Assembly: GCA_942493375.1 (NCBI GenBank)
Contig: OW818698.1
Coordinates: 3,100,001 to 3,164,000, forward strand
Length of the DNA stretch: 64,000 nt
Origin: G942493375 sp942493375
GTDB taxonomy: Bacteria > Armatimonadota > UBA5829
Reading direction: 5' to 3'
Positions 1 to 8,261 of the stretch are shown in pieces. Position 1 is the stretch's first letter. Each line of letters opens with the position of its first letter. The notes beneath the pieces are model-generated. The model saw nothing but the letters and a program-made list of their open reading frames with translations. It searched no databases and was not told the DNA's origin. Made by a program: the position numbers and the translations under genes.

Positions 1-1
1 A

Positions 2-988
2 TTATTTTTTATCCCCTGATACACGAGATTTTGAAAGACGTCTACGAGCGACCAAGTCCACAGCTGCCTTGGTGAGACCCGATGGCATATAAACCATTAC
101 AACAACCAAAATGGCGCCATATACTATGACTTCAAAGTCTTCAAAACGCTGGAGGCCTTGACTAAGTAGTGTAATAGCTCCTGCACCTGCAATTGCACCC
201 CAGATACTCGCCATTCCGCCAATTACAACCATAACAACCAACTGTATTGAGAACATGAACCCAAACGGGTCCGGGTTAACGAACCTGATATAATGCGCAT
301 ACAACGCACCAGCTATCCCGCAATATATGCCGCTCAATACAAAAACTTGTATTTTATACTTGGCTGTATCCACACCCACAGAGGCCGCAGCGATTTCGCT
401 GGTATGCACAGCTCTCAAAGCGCGGCCAACTCTAGACTCTACAATGTTATAACTAAGCCACAGCAACACCATTACAAATAGCCAGACAACGTAGTAGTAT
501 TGTCTGTCCTCTGTGAGTTGTATCCCTGCAACGGAAAGCGGAGGAATACCTGTTATACCGGATGTTCCACCAGTCAGTGATGAGAACTCAACAAAAACGA
601 TTTTCACAATCATACCAAAACCCAGCGTCGCCATCGCTAGATAGTGCCCCTTGAGCCTCAGTGTCGGGAGTCCAATCAAATATGCAACAATTCCCGATAT
701 GACACCTGCGCAAATCAGTCCTACCCACGGAGGCCATTTCAGCAAAGTAGTCAGGATTGCAGTAGTGTATGCGCCAATGCCGTAAAAAGCCGCATGCCCA
801 AGGGAGACCTGACCGGCATACCCCATAAGTAGATTTAATCCAAGGGCCAAAATTGTATGTATACCTATAAATACAAGGATCCCGATATAGTAGTCATTTT
901 TCAGAGCAAAGGGCAGCGCTGCAAATAATGCAGCTACTATGGGAAATGCCATTATGTGATATTTTGGCATTGGTGATTTAGCGTTCAC
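2..988 (-). CDS. livM: Branched-chain amino-acid ABC transporter permease LivM
   Basis: A 328-residue inner-membrane permease that, with LivH, forms the channel of a high-affinity branched-chain amino-acid (or related amide) importer. The protein is almost entirely hydrophobic helices. It carries the LivM signatures N-L-L-M-G-Y-A-G-Q-V-S-L-G-H near residue 53 and G-G-M-A-S-I-W-G-A near residue 258. The stop codon lies at the window edge, so the gene is complete. The start is a GTG preceded by GGAGGTG, and it overlaps the end of livH by 11 nt, which implies translational coupling. The ATPase genes livG and livF would be expected next on this strand, outside the window. Confidence 0.95.
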   Translation of the reverse strand: MNAKSPMPKYHIMAFPIVAALFAALPFALKNDYYIGILVFIGIHTILALGLNLLMGYAGQVSLGHAAFYGIGAYTTAILTTLLKWPPWVGLICAGVISGIVAYLIGLPTLRLKGHYLAMATLGFGMIVKIVFVEFSSLTGGTSGITGIPPLSVAGIQLTEDRQYYYVVWLFVMVLLWLSYNIVESRVGRALRAVHTSEIAAASVGVDTAKYKIQVFVLSGIYCGIAGALYAHYIRFVNPDPFGFMFSIQLVVMVVIGGMASIWGAIAGAGAITLLSQGLQRFEDFEVIVYGAILVVVMVYMPSGLTKAAVDLVARRRLSKSRVSGDKK

Positions 989-1862
989 GTTTCACACCTC
1001 CGCCGAATAGTCCTGATGGTTTTATAAACAAAATAAGGAGCATAACAACAAATGCTATTGCATCCTTGTACGCCGATGAGATCAGTCCTGCACCAAGTGA
1101 CTCCAGAACACCGAGGATAAGTCCGCCAACGATAGCACCGCCTCCGCTGCCCAATCCGCCTAATATTGCTGCACAAAAACCTTTCAGACCAAGCATTGTG
1201 CCCATATCATATGACGCCAGAGTTACAGGAGCGATTATAACTCCCCCAACAGCTCCAAGTGCTGCACTGATACCGAACGCCCAGACAACCATACGATTGA
1301 CATTAATACCTACCAGGCGTGCACCGTGTTTATTTACTGCCACGGCTCTCATCGCTTTACCAAAACCGGTGTGCTCATAAAACAGGTATACAGCCAAAAC
1401 CATGACTGCGGTTATACCGATTATCCACAGGCTCTGGGGCATAATCATCGCACCACCAATATTGATGGCGTTTCCTGTAGAGAAAGCGGGTAATGGAACA
1501 GCATCCTTACCCCACAGGTGCATAGCACACCCTTTCAGGAATATGGATGCACCGATGGTTATGATGATCAGAGAGATTGGAGATGAGTTCTTGAGCCGAT
1601 GGACAGCTGATATGCCGAGTAGTGCACCAACGAAAGTAACAACTACAATCGCCAGTAAAACAGCGAGCAGGAGAGGCATTCCTGTCGCGGTGAGCACATA
1701 CACTGCGAGCATCGCACCCAGCATTACAAACTCGCCCTGCGCCAGGTTAACAATTTCCACAGCATTATATATGAGCGAGAATCCGAGAGCTATTATTGCA
1801 TATATTGCACCTACAGTGATGCCGGATAGCACGTATTGCAGGATTTGGCTGGTTAGATCCAA
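978..1862 (-). CDS. livH: Branched-chain amino-acid ABC transporter permease LivH
   Basis: A 294-residue permease of the LivH family, partner of LivM in the inner membrane. It has about eight hydrophobic segments. Family signatures are G-A-I-Y-A-I-I-A-L-G-F-S-L-I-Y and N-L-A-Q-G-E-F-V-M-L-G-A near residues 18-52, and G-G-L-G-S-G-G-G-A-I-V-G-G near residue 235. The start appears to be TTG behind AGGTG. It lies between livK and livM in the usual order for this transporter, all on the minus strand. A hairpin separates it from livK and may set the ratio of binding protein to permease. Confidence 0.95.
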   Translation of the reverse strand: MDLTSQILQYVLSGITVGAIYAIIALGFSLIYNAVEIVNLAQGEFVMLGAMLAVYVLTATGMPLLLAVLLAIVVVTFVGALLGISAVHRLKNSSPISLIIITIGASIFLKGCAMHLWGKDAVPLPAFSTGNAINIGGAMIMPQSLWIIGITAVMVLAVYLFYEHTGFGKAMRAVAVNKHGARLVGINVNRMVVWAFGISAALGAVGGVIIAPVTLASYDMGTMLGLKGFCAAILGGLGSGGGAIVGGLILGVLESLGAGLISSAYKDAIAFVVMLLILFIKPSGLFGGGVKRER

Positions 1863-1893
1863 CTGTTGTATTCACCTACTGCTTGAAATGTGA

Positions 1894-1925
1894 AGGCCAT
1901 GGAGTAGTCTATCTCTCCATGGCCT
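1894..1925 (-). terminator. Intergenic hairpin between livK and livH
   Basis: A perfect 11-bp stem (AGGCCATGGAG / CTCCATGGCCT) with a 9-nt loop sits in the gap between the binding-protein gene and livH. There is no strong T tract on the minus strand. A partial terminator or an RNA-stability element that favours livK message is more likely than a full stop. Confidence 0.5.
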
Positions 1926-1959
1926 GACTAATATGGATATCTTAAAGCCTTTCAGCTTA

Positions 1960-3129
1960 TTACTTGACTTGTTTCCATTTGCCATTTTTGACTGTTACAA
2001 GGACGAAAGCCTTCTTGTTCAGACCATTGTGATCCTCAGGCGTGAAGTTGAAGATACCCCCAATACCCACCATACCTTTGGTTTTCTCGATCTCATCACG
2101 CAGTTTAGCTTTGTTCGGTCCCACTTTTGCAAGTGCTGTGGTAACCAGTTTAATAGCATCATAAGCGTGTCCGCCAAAAGTATCTGCATCACGGTTGAAC
2201 TGTTGCTTAAATGCAGCGGCATACCAAAGCAGAAGCTTCTTCTGAGGTTCAGATGCGGGAATATCATTCGCAACAATGAGACGGCCAGCTGGGAATACTA
2301 CTCCGTTTGCTGCAGGACCTGCAAGTTCCAGGAACTTCTGATTCGCTATACCATGACTCATTAACAAAGCTGTTTTTATACCAAGCTGCTGCATGTTTCT
2401 GGCCACAATTGCCGGCCCCGGATTTGTACCCCAGCAGACGATAGCCTGAGGTCTCTTGCCTCTGATTCGTGTGAGCTGTGCGGTAACATCGGTATCTTTG
2501 TCCCCAAATGTGTCTTCGGCAATTATTTTAATTCTTGCATCAGGCTGAGCACACTGCAGTTTGAGCTGTTGTTTACCACTGTCACCAAATGCATTCGAGA
2601 CGCTAAGGATAGCAATTCTGTTGATTCCCTTTTTCTTCATATAGTCTATGAGCCGTGCAACTGCGTGAACATCGCTCTGAGCGGTTTTAAAAACCCATTT
2701 ATTGACCGGCTGGACAATCTTCACGCCTGCTGCACATGAGACAACAGGAATACCGACACGTGTGGCAGTATCCAATAACGCAAGGCTTTCACCTGTCTGA
2801 CTGGGGCCAACTATTGCAACGACTCCCTGGCTGATCAGATTTTTAACCGCTAATATAGTATCTGTCTCAGTGCTCTTGGTATCGTAGATGATTATTTTAA
2901 CCGGATGACCCTTAATCCCGCCAGAAGCATTAATCTGCTTCTCCATTAAGAGCGCCGTATCACGCTCAGGTGTACCAAGTGGAGATGCTGGTCCCGTAAT
3001 AGCAAACACAGCCCCGATTTTATATGGGGCGGGTTTTGCATATGCAGGGTACATAATCCCTACCATTAATATAAGGAGCCCAATCACTATTCCCAAACGT
3101 ACATTCCTGCTCCAATATCTTCTTGCCAC
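1960..3129 (-). CDS. livK: Branched-chain amino-acid ABC transporter substrate-binding protein
   Basis: A 389-residue periplasmic binding protein of the LivJ/LivK type (type I periplasmic fold, Peripla_BP_6). An N-terminal signal segment (about residues 10-31, ending in A-Y-A-K) precedes the mature start, where Y-K-I-G-A-V-F-A-I-T-G is the classic first strand of the fold. The family motif G-P-S-Q-T-G-E-S lies near residue 110. The start is a GTG with GGAGG six bases upstream. It is first in a livK-livH-livM unit. The substrate cannot be read from sequence; branched amino acids, amides or urea are all possible for this family. Confidence 0.93.
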   Translation of the reverse strand: MARRYWSRNVRLGIVIGLLILMVGIMYPAYAKPAPYKIGAVFAITGPASPLGTPERDTALLMEKQINASGGIKGHPVKIIIYDTKSTETDTILAVKNLISQGVVAIVGPSQTGESLALLDTATRVGIPVVSCAAGVKIVQPVNKWVFKTAQSDVHAVARLIDYMKKKGINRIAILSVSNAFGDSGKQQLKLQCAQPDARIKIIAEDTFGDKDTDVTAQLTRIRGKRPQAIVCWGTNPGPAIVARNMQQLGIKTALLMSHGIANQKFLELAGPAANGVVFPAGRLIVANDIPASEPQKKLLLWYAAAFKQQFNRDADTFGGHAYDAIKLVTTALAKVGPNKAKLRDEIEKTKGMVGIGGIFNFTPEDHNGLNKKAFVLVTVKNGKWKQVK

Positions 3130-3496
3130 GTGTAACCTCCAAGTGTCTTCTGCGAATGGATGTAGGCAATATCCCGTGGATTATCAGTCACAAGGATTTG
3201 CACTTTTTATAGGATTCTATGAACTATCGAGAAAGTCCTCTTTATTTGCTCCTTTTGCAACATTTTTTGCTGATTCCATTGCATCAGGAATATGTAAACA
3301 CCATTCAATACCCCAAATAGCAACACAAGAGATGTAATAGAATGTTTCTCGTAGAATCCCAACGTGTTTTAAGACATAAACATGTGCTACAGTATTACTG
3401 GCAATGTAGTTGTTTCGTGTTAATATTCATTTCCAGCAAATGGCATATTACGAAACCAGACTACAGTGTGATTTTGTATTGTCAGGATGGACAACA
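3130..3496. other. Divergent intergenic region upstream of livK and the 3497 gene
   Basis: About 370 bases between divergently transcribed genes, AT-rich. No gene, RNA gene or clear inverted repeat is visible. It must contain the promoters for both directions, but I could not pick a convincing -35/-10 pair. Confidence 0.5.
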
Positions 3497-5260
3497 GTGA
3501 ATATTCCAATAAGCAGTCTTGTAATAGTTCTTTTGGCTCTTGTACTAATGACTAGCCGTGTGTCGGCAGTCAATTTGGTTGGGAATGGAACACTCGAATC
3601 TCTGGAAGGCTGGACTGCATCTGATCCTGCCCTTGCAGTGTTGTCAACGGAAGCAGTTGAAGGCAAAACATGCCTTAAACTGACCTCTGCTCCGGGTGCT
3701 GCTGAAGGAACGGATTCTACAGCCATTTCAAGGATGATTGATATCAAGGCTTTCAAACCAGATGGTGAATACCGGATGCAGTTTAAAGCCCGGTCTGATC
3801 ATTTCCCACAGGAATATATAGTTTTTCTTGGTCTGATGCAAGGGCAGCAGCTTCCAGTTGCAATAGGAAATGAATGGCGTCAGGTCGGAACTAACTGGCA
3901 GGATGTCAGTATCGACTTCAGAGATGTAAACCCAATTGCGACCGGAGTAAAACTAATTATCCAGGTCAGGGCCAAGGGAAGTGTCTGGATAGATGACTTG
4001 AGAATAGAGAAGTTGCCCAAAGGAACCATCGGAGCTGAGGACCTTCAGCTAAAAGACCTGCCAAAGTACAAAGGCTCAAAGGATTTCGTACAGATCACCC
4101 CAACTCGGCGTTTTCTGGTTAAGAACAAACCATTCTTCCCTATTGGCATGTGGGGATTGGATTTCCCTAACGAAAAAGCTATGGAAGATATGCATAAGTA
4201 CGGGTTCAACATTACCGGCACTGGCCATCTGATAGGTAGAAAAGCTGAGGGCACAAAGGCATTTCTGGACATGGCCCAGGCACACGGTTTGATGATAATA
4301 GGTGTTATGCGTTTTGCAATAAGTGGAGAGACAGAAAAAGCCCTGGCTGAAGCAGAGACATATAAACCGGCTTTTAAGCCTATTGTCGATGTTACAAAGA
4401 ACCATCCCGCATTTTTTGCATATGATATTGGTGATGAGGTAGCCTGGGCAGGAAATAGCAAATCTGCATTAGCATCAGGATCGCACTTCTTCAGGGAAAA
4501 TGACCCCAACCACCCGGTCTTCTCAAACCAGGCTCCTAGACAGAGCATAAGCCTGTTCAAACGATGGTACAGATTCGTGGACATCGGCGGAAGTGATATC
4601 TATCCGTATTGGAATGGGGAAGCCGACCGGCATTCTGATCTTCCAAATAAAACTATCGCAGTAGTTGGAGACGAATGCACAAAGAACCTTACTGCCATTG
4701 GCCCGGGCAAACCAGTCCTGATGACTATCCAGGCATTCGGCTGGTCTGATGGAAATGCTGATCCTGAAACAAAAGCTAAAGGATATGCTTATCCTCCAGT
4801 CACGGAGCAGCGGTTCATGGTCTATGATGCTATTACCAGCGGTGCAAGCGGAATAATGCTCTATCAGGACATGAAATACAATGATGCTTCAGGCTCAGTT
4901 ATAGACCCGAGAGTTAAGCCTGTTTCTCTGGAACTCTCCGCAATGCACGATATCCTCGCAGCAGCCACAGCAGCAAAAGGAGCAATATCACTCGATAAGA
5001 GAGTAAAACTGATAACAAAGACATTTAACAATGAGCTCTATATAATAGCTGTGAATACTACTGACAAGGACATACAAGCCAAAATCAAGCTCCCGGTTTC
5101 CAGCAAAGCCTGGAATGTTCTTTTTGAAAATAAAAACATTGTGACTAAAACCGCTGTCATTTCAGATAGCTTTGGCCCTTGGGATGTGAATATATATACC
5201 AACTCTACAAACAGATCTTTTCTGCATGAACTTGAGTATAAAGCAAAGACGGTGCGTTGA
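3497..5260 (+). CDS. Secreted glycoside-hydrolase-like protein with N-terminal beta-sandwich
   Basis: A predicted exported carbohydrate-active protein. The open frame runs from 3410, but a GTG at 3497 with AGGATGG just upstream starts directly before a signal peptide (about 22 residues ending S-R-V-S-A), so I place the start there. The next 150 residues read like a CBM4/9-type beta-sandwich (N-L-V-G-N-G-T-L-E, then W-I-D-D-L at its end). The rest looks like a TIM-barrel of the GH-A type, opening with F-L-V-K-N-K-P-F-F-P-I-G-M-W-G and containing Y-D-I-G-D-E-V and G-S-D-I-Y-P-Y-W. The C-terminal 90 residues look like a small beta domain. Family and substrate are not certain; GH2/GH5-like is the closest guess. 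Confidence 0.75.
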   Translation: MNIPISSLVIVLLALVLMTSRVSAVNLVGNGTLESLEGWTASDPALAVLSTEAVEGKTCLKLTSAPGAAEGTDSTAISRMIDIKAFKPDGEYRMQFKARSDHFPQEYIVFLGLMQGQQLPVAIGNEWRQVGTNWQDVSIDFRDVNPIATGVKLIIQVRAKGSVWIDDLRIEKLPKGTIGAEDLQLKDLPKYKGSKDFVQITPTRRFLVKNKPFFPIGMWGLDFPNEKAMEDMHKYGFNITGTGHLIGRKAEGTKAFLDMAQAHGLMIIGVMRFAISGETEKALAEAETYKPAFKPIVDVTKNHPAFFAYDIGDEVAWAGNSKSALASGSHFFRENDPNHPVFSNQAPRQSISLFKRWYRFVDIGGSDIYPYWNGEADRHSDLPNKTIAVVGDECTKNLTAIGPGKPVLMTIQAFGWSDGNADPETKAKGYAYPPVTEQRFMVYDAITSGASGIMLYQDMKYNDASGSVIDPRVKPVSLELSAMHDILAAATAAKGAISLDKRVKLITKTFNNELYIIAVNTTDKDIQAKIKLPVSSKAWNVLFENKNIVTKTAVISDSFGPWDVNIYTNSTNRSFLHELEYKAKTVR

Positions 5261-5274
5261 GCTGGAGATAAGAT

Positions 5275-6173
5275 ATGAACTGGGACGATGATGCCATTGC
5301 TGCGATTTCAAAGCGCCTGTATTTGTCAGGGGAATGATACGGCGCAAGGCCGAGGATTGCGTCTCAAAACAGGGACGTTCCACGGTGACACTGAAGGATA
5401 TTGAGGAACTTCGAAAGAAAACTATGGCTGGAAGTGTGGAGATTCAACCTGAAAATGAATCGAATGATGAACTATCCGGCGATGGCATGACTGCAAAGCA
5501 GATCGAAAAGGTCATTGAAAACGCCAAAGTCCAGATAGTATCCAGTTCCAGATTCTATGAAGTAAAGGTCTGTGGTGGTGCATTCGGTTGTCCGAGGTCG
5601 CTGTCTGATGTCCGTATGCTTGCCGAAAAGATGATCAATGTCATTGAAGAAACAGGTGTCCCGGGAGCAGTTGAAAAACGGACAAAAGGTCCTGTTCTGA
5701 AGCACCACAGGTATTCTGTCTCGATCTCAGGATGTCCGAACAGCTGCTCCCAACCTCAGATCGTAGATTTCGGTGTGCAGAGTCGTGCAAGACCTGCAGT
5801 CGGGAAAGAAGTATGTGATGGATGTGAAGCATGCGTCAGTGTCTGTAGAGAAAATGCAATAGCAGTAACAGACAACATTCCAATCTTCGACCAAAGCAAC
5901 TGCATCGACTGCGGAGACTGCGGAGCTGTCTGCCCAACACAAGCGATTGTCACAAAATCATATGGCTATAGCGTGTTAATCGGAGGAAAACTGGGACGTC
6001 ATCCTCAACTGGCAATGGTACTTCATGAATATACCGATGAAGAGATCCTGCTTGCTTCACTGGAAATTGCATGTGAGATATTCATTTCCGAAATGCATGC
6101 AGGTGAGCGATTTGCAGATACAGTAGTAAGGATTGGAATTGATGAAATACTACGCCGCATCGATTGGAGATAG
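5275..6173 (+). CDS. PCP_red / siroheme sulfite-reductase-like Fe-S protein, split by an ATGA junction
   Basis: A short 20-codon frame starts at ATG 5275 behind GGAG and stops at TGA 5335-5337. That stop overlaps the ATG (5334) of a 279-residue frame. Read across a -1 shift, the join gives a continuous PCP_red-type helical domain (M-N-W-D-D-D-A ... I-R-R-K-A-E-D ... V-T-L-K-D-I). Next comes a NIR_SIR-like region with the siroheme/4Fe-4S cysteine pattern C-x5-C (near CGGAFGC) and C-x3-C (GCPNSC). Two 4Fe-4S ferredoxin motifs follow, CDGCEACVSVC and CIDCGDCGAVC. This resembles the small sulfite/nitrite-reductase-like proteins of anaerobes (AsrC/Dsr-like), probably cytoplasmic. The split may be a frameshift, programmed slippage, coupled reinitiation or a sequencing error. 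Confidence 0.8.
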
Positions 6174-6176
6174 AAA

Positions 6177-7205
6177 TTGAAAGGTAAGATCGATCATCTT
6201 GGAATGTGGACCTGGGGTGGAAGGGTCTATAACTGGAAACGTTATCTGAATAATATGTTCCGCTCCGGAATGGACACTGTGGTGCTTTGGCATACCGACA
6301 AGCCACCTCTGGCTGCTGCTGAGATCCAAGAATATGCAAGAGCATTAGGGATCAAAGTTGTCTGGGGATTCAACTGGAGCTGGAATAGCCCTATATGTCT
6401 CAACAGCGATGAAGACTCCGCCCATTGGAAAGAAATAGTTACTACCCTTGTGAGAGACTACTATGCACCCCTGAGGCCGGATGGTATCGTTTTCCAGGTT
6501 GGTGGCACAGAGTTTGGCGCTTCCTGCCGTCTAGATTGTGATGCCTGCAAAGAAGGTGCAGAGACCGGCGTAGGTGAATTGTTCCTCAAGTTCGGTGGTC
6601 CGATTATGAACGCTGTCCAGGAGGAATGGCCCTGGCTCAAGATGCACGCAAACCTGCACCTGGGTGGAATACATAAGAGCTATAAAACTCTAAAAACACT
6701 TGACCCAGCAATCAACTTGATGTGGGAAGACCTCCCCGGCCCTGGTTACAAGCTGGAAGTCCCATTTGCATATGACTGGGATCCGGAGGAAGCCAACATA
6801 CAGGATACCACCCTGGATATGATCAAGCAGATGTGCGAACTGCGGGGTGATCAGGAGGATGTTGCGTTTATAATAAAAGGTTTCCCGGCATATTGGGGTG
6901 GAAATGATCCTATGCTGTTAGAAGATATAGAGCTCAAAGGCCTGGCGTCTATTCACAAGTCCAAATGGGATGCATCAGCCAAATACTGTGAACGCAAACT
7001 GGACCAGGCAATGAAAGCATTCAGAGTAATAGCAGAATCCCCGGCGAAATCTACAACAGTGCTCCTGCTTGTTGAGCTTGGATTGTGGGAATACAGAAGA
7101 GGATACGCAGCCGAGTTAATAACAGAAGCCGCCCGCAACCCCTTCCGTGATCCCATAGAAGTAATAAGAGCAGTCTGGGATATACAGTCCGGGAATATAG
7201 AATAG
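6177..7205 (+). CDS. TIM-barrel glycosidase-like protein, translationally coupled
   Basis: A 342-residue cytoplasmic protein (no signal peptide) starting at TTG, 3 nt after the preceding stop, with GGAGA inside the end of the previous gene; the two are surely co-translated. The sequence has the rhythm of a TIM barrel: M-W-T-W-G-G-R-V-Y-N, V-V-W-G-F-N-W-S-W, D-G-I-V-F-Q-V-G-G-T-E-F-G, M-W-E-D-L-P-G-P. This recalls alpha-glucuronidase or hexosaminidase-type barrels (GH67/GH20), but I do not recognise a catalytic pair with certainty. A cluster of cysteines (C-R-L-D-C-D-A-C) near residue 120 is unusual for a glycosidase. Function unassigned. Confidence 0.7.
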   Translation: MKGKIDHLGMWTWGGRVYNWKRYLNNMFRSGMDTVVLWHTDKPPLAAAEIQEYARALGIKVVWGFNWSWNSPICLNSDEDSAHWKEIVTTLVRDYYAPLRPDGIVFQVGGTEFGASCRLDCDACKEGAETGVGELFLKFGGPIMNAVQEEWPWLKMHANLHLGGIHKSYKTLKTLDPAINLMWEDLPGPGYKLEVPFAYDWDPEEANIQDTTLDMIKQMCELRGDQEDVAFIIKGFPAYWGGNDPMLLEDIELKGLASIHKSKWDASAKYCERKLDQAMKAFRVIAESPAKSTTVLLLVELGLWEYRRGYAAELITEAARNPFRDPIEVIRAVWDIQSGNIE

Positions 7206-7214
7206 GTGTTTCTA

Positions 7215-7259
7215 AGATGTCCTCTTGAGCCTTCAAGTTGGAGGTTCAAGAGGACATCT
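7215..7259. terminator. Bidirectional terminator hairpin
   Basis: Perfect 14-bp inverted repeat AGATGTCCTCTTGA / TCAAGAGGACATCT with a 17-nt loop, in the gap between two convergent genes. Confidence 0.75.
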
Positions 7260-7273
7260 ATCCCTTTGTAAAT

Positions 7274-8236
7274 CTATGTATAATGTTTTTTAACTTCAGA
7301 AAAGTATTTCTTCCCCAGCCAGTCCGAATTTGCATTCACCCAGTCGCTGAGTTTTGTCGGGCAGGTTGGTGGGGAGTGAGACTCCAGTAAATCCAGGCTC
7401 AACCCCCTGAGTTCATCATCGGTCATAACAACATCATTGACCATAACCCCCATAGCCTTCACTGCAATCATAGCAGCCTGCTCAGGGACCTTCATGATCA
7501 GTGCTTTACTTCCGACTGCCTTCTTGAGCAAGTCCAGCATTTCCGTGAACTTGTAGTTTTCAGGCCCAACTGCATCCATCACAACATTATCCGGTGCAGT
7601 AGACTGAGTAAATATCAAGTCTGCAAAATCTTCCACAAACACCGGTTGCAGGTGATAGATACCATTTCCAGGGATACCGAACACAGGTAGATGCCTCAAG
7701 AACCAGGCAATATTGTTAATAAGAATGCCCTCCCGTCCAAAGAGCACAGTAGGCCTCAATATCGAATATGAGATTGCACTGTTACGAACCATTTCTTCCA
7801 TCTGATATTTACCAGTATAGTATGGTAACCCGACGCATCCTGTTGAAGGCATAACAAAATCCTTCGCTGAAGTCATACTGCATGCTCCTGCCTCAGGATT
7901 AGCAATGCTGACATGAACTATCTTGCTGACCCCGGCATCGACAGCAGCCTTAATCAGTCTCTCAACCGTCTTTACAGCACCTTGAAATGTCTTTTCACCA
8001 CGCTCAAATCGTATCCAGTATGAGTTCACCAGCACGTCACAGCCACGCAGACTATCTGCCAGCTTGCCTGGTTCGTCTGTGATCAACGCAGTAGTAACCC
8101 GACTGTCGGACGGAATCCTTTCAGGGTGTCCTGTAAGGTTGAGAACATCCCAGCCGGCATTCAGGAATCTGGTTGCTGTATACGCACCTGTATATCCCGC
8201 AACTCCGGTTATTGCAACTTTTCGATTAGCACCCAT
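7274..8236 (-). CDS. NAD(P)-binding SDR, NmrA/atypical epimerase family
   Basis: About 320 residues with an N-terminal Rossmann motif G-V-A-G-Y-T-G, a Y-x3-K-like pair (Y-Y-T-G-K-Y-Q-M-E) and the extended-SDR strand S-I-L-R-P-T-V-L-F-G. This is an atypical extended short-chain dehydrogenase of the NmrA/NDUFA9-like type, often redox sensors or quinone- or sugar-nucleotide-related enzymes. The open frame extends to 8290, but the ATG at 8236 follows AAAGGAG at good spacing and avoids overlapping the next gene's coding end. It lies 25 nt downstream of the secreted protein gene and is probably co-transcribed. Substrate unknown. Confidence 0.85.
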   Translation of the reverse strand: MGANRKVAITGVAGYTGAYTATRFLNAGWDVLNLTGHPERIPSDSRVTTALITDEPGKLADSLRGCDVLVNSYWIRFERGEKTFQGAVKTVERLIKAAVDAGVSKIVHVSIANPEAGACSMTSAKDFVMPSTGCVGLPYYTGKYQMEEMVRNSAISYSILRPTVLFGREGILINNIAWFLRHLPVFGIPGNGIYHLQPVFVEDFADLIFTQSTAPDNVVMDAVGPENYKFTEMLDLLKKAVGSKALIMKVPEQAAMIAVKAMGVMVNDVVMTDDELRGLSLDLLESHSPPTCPTKLSDWVNANSDWLGKKYFSEVKKHYT

Positions 8237-8261
8237 ACATTCACCACTCCTTTGTAATAAA

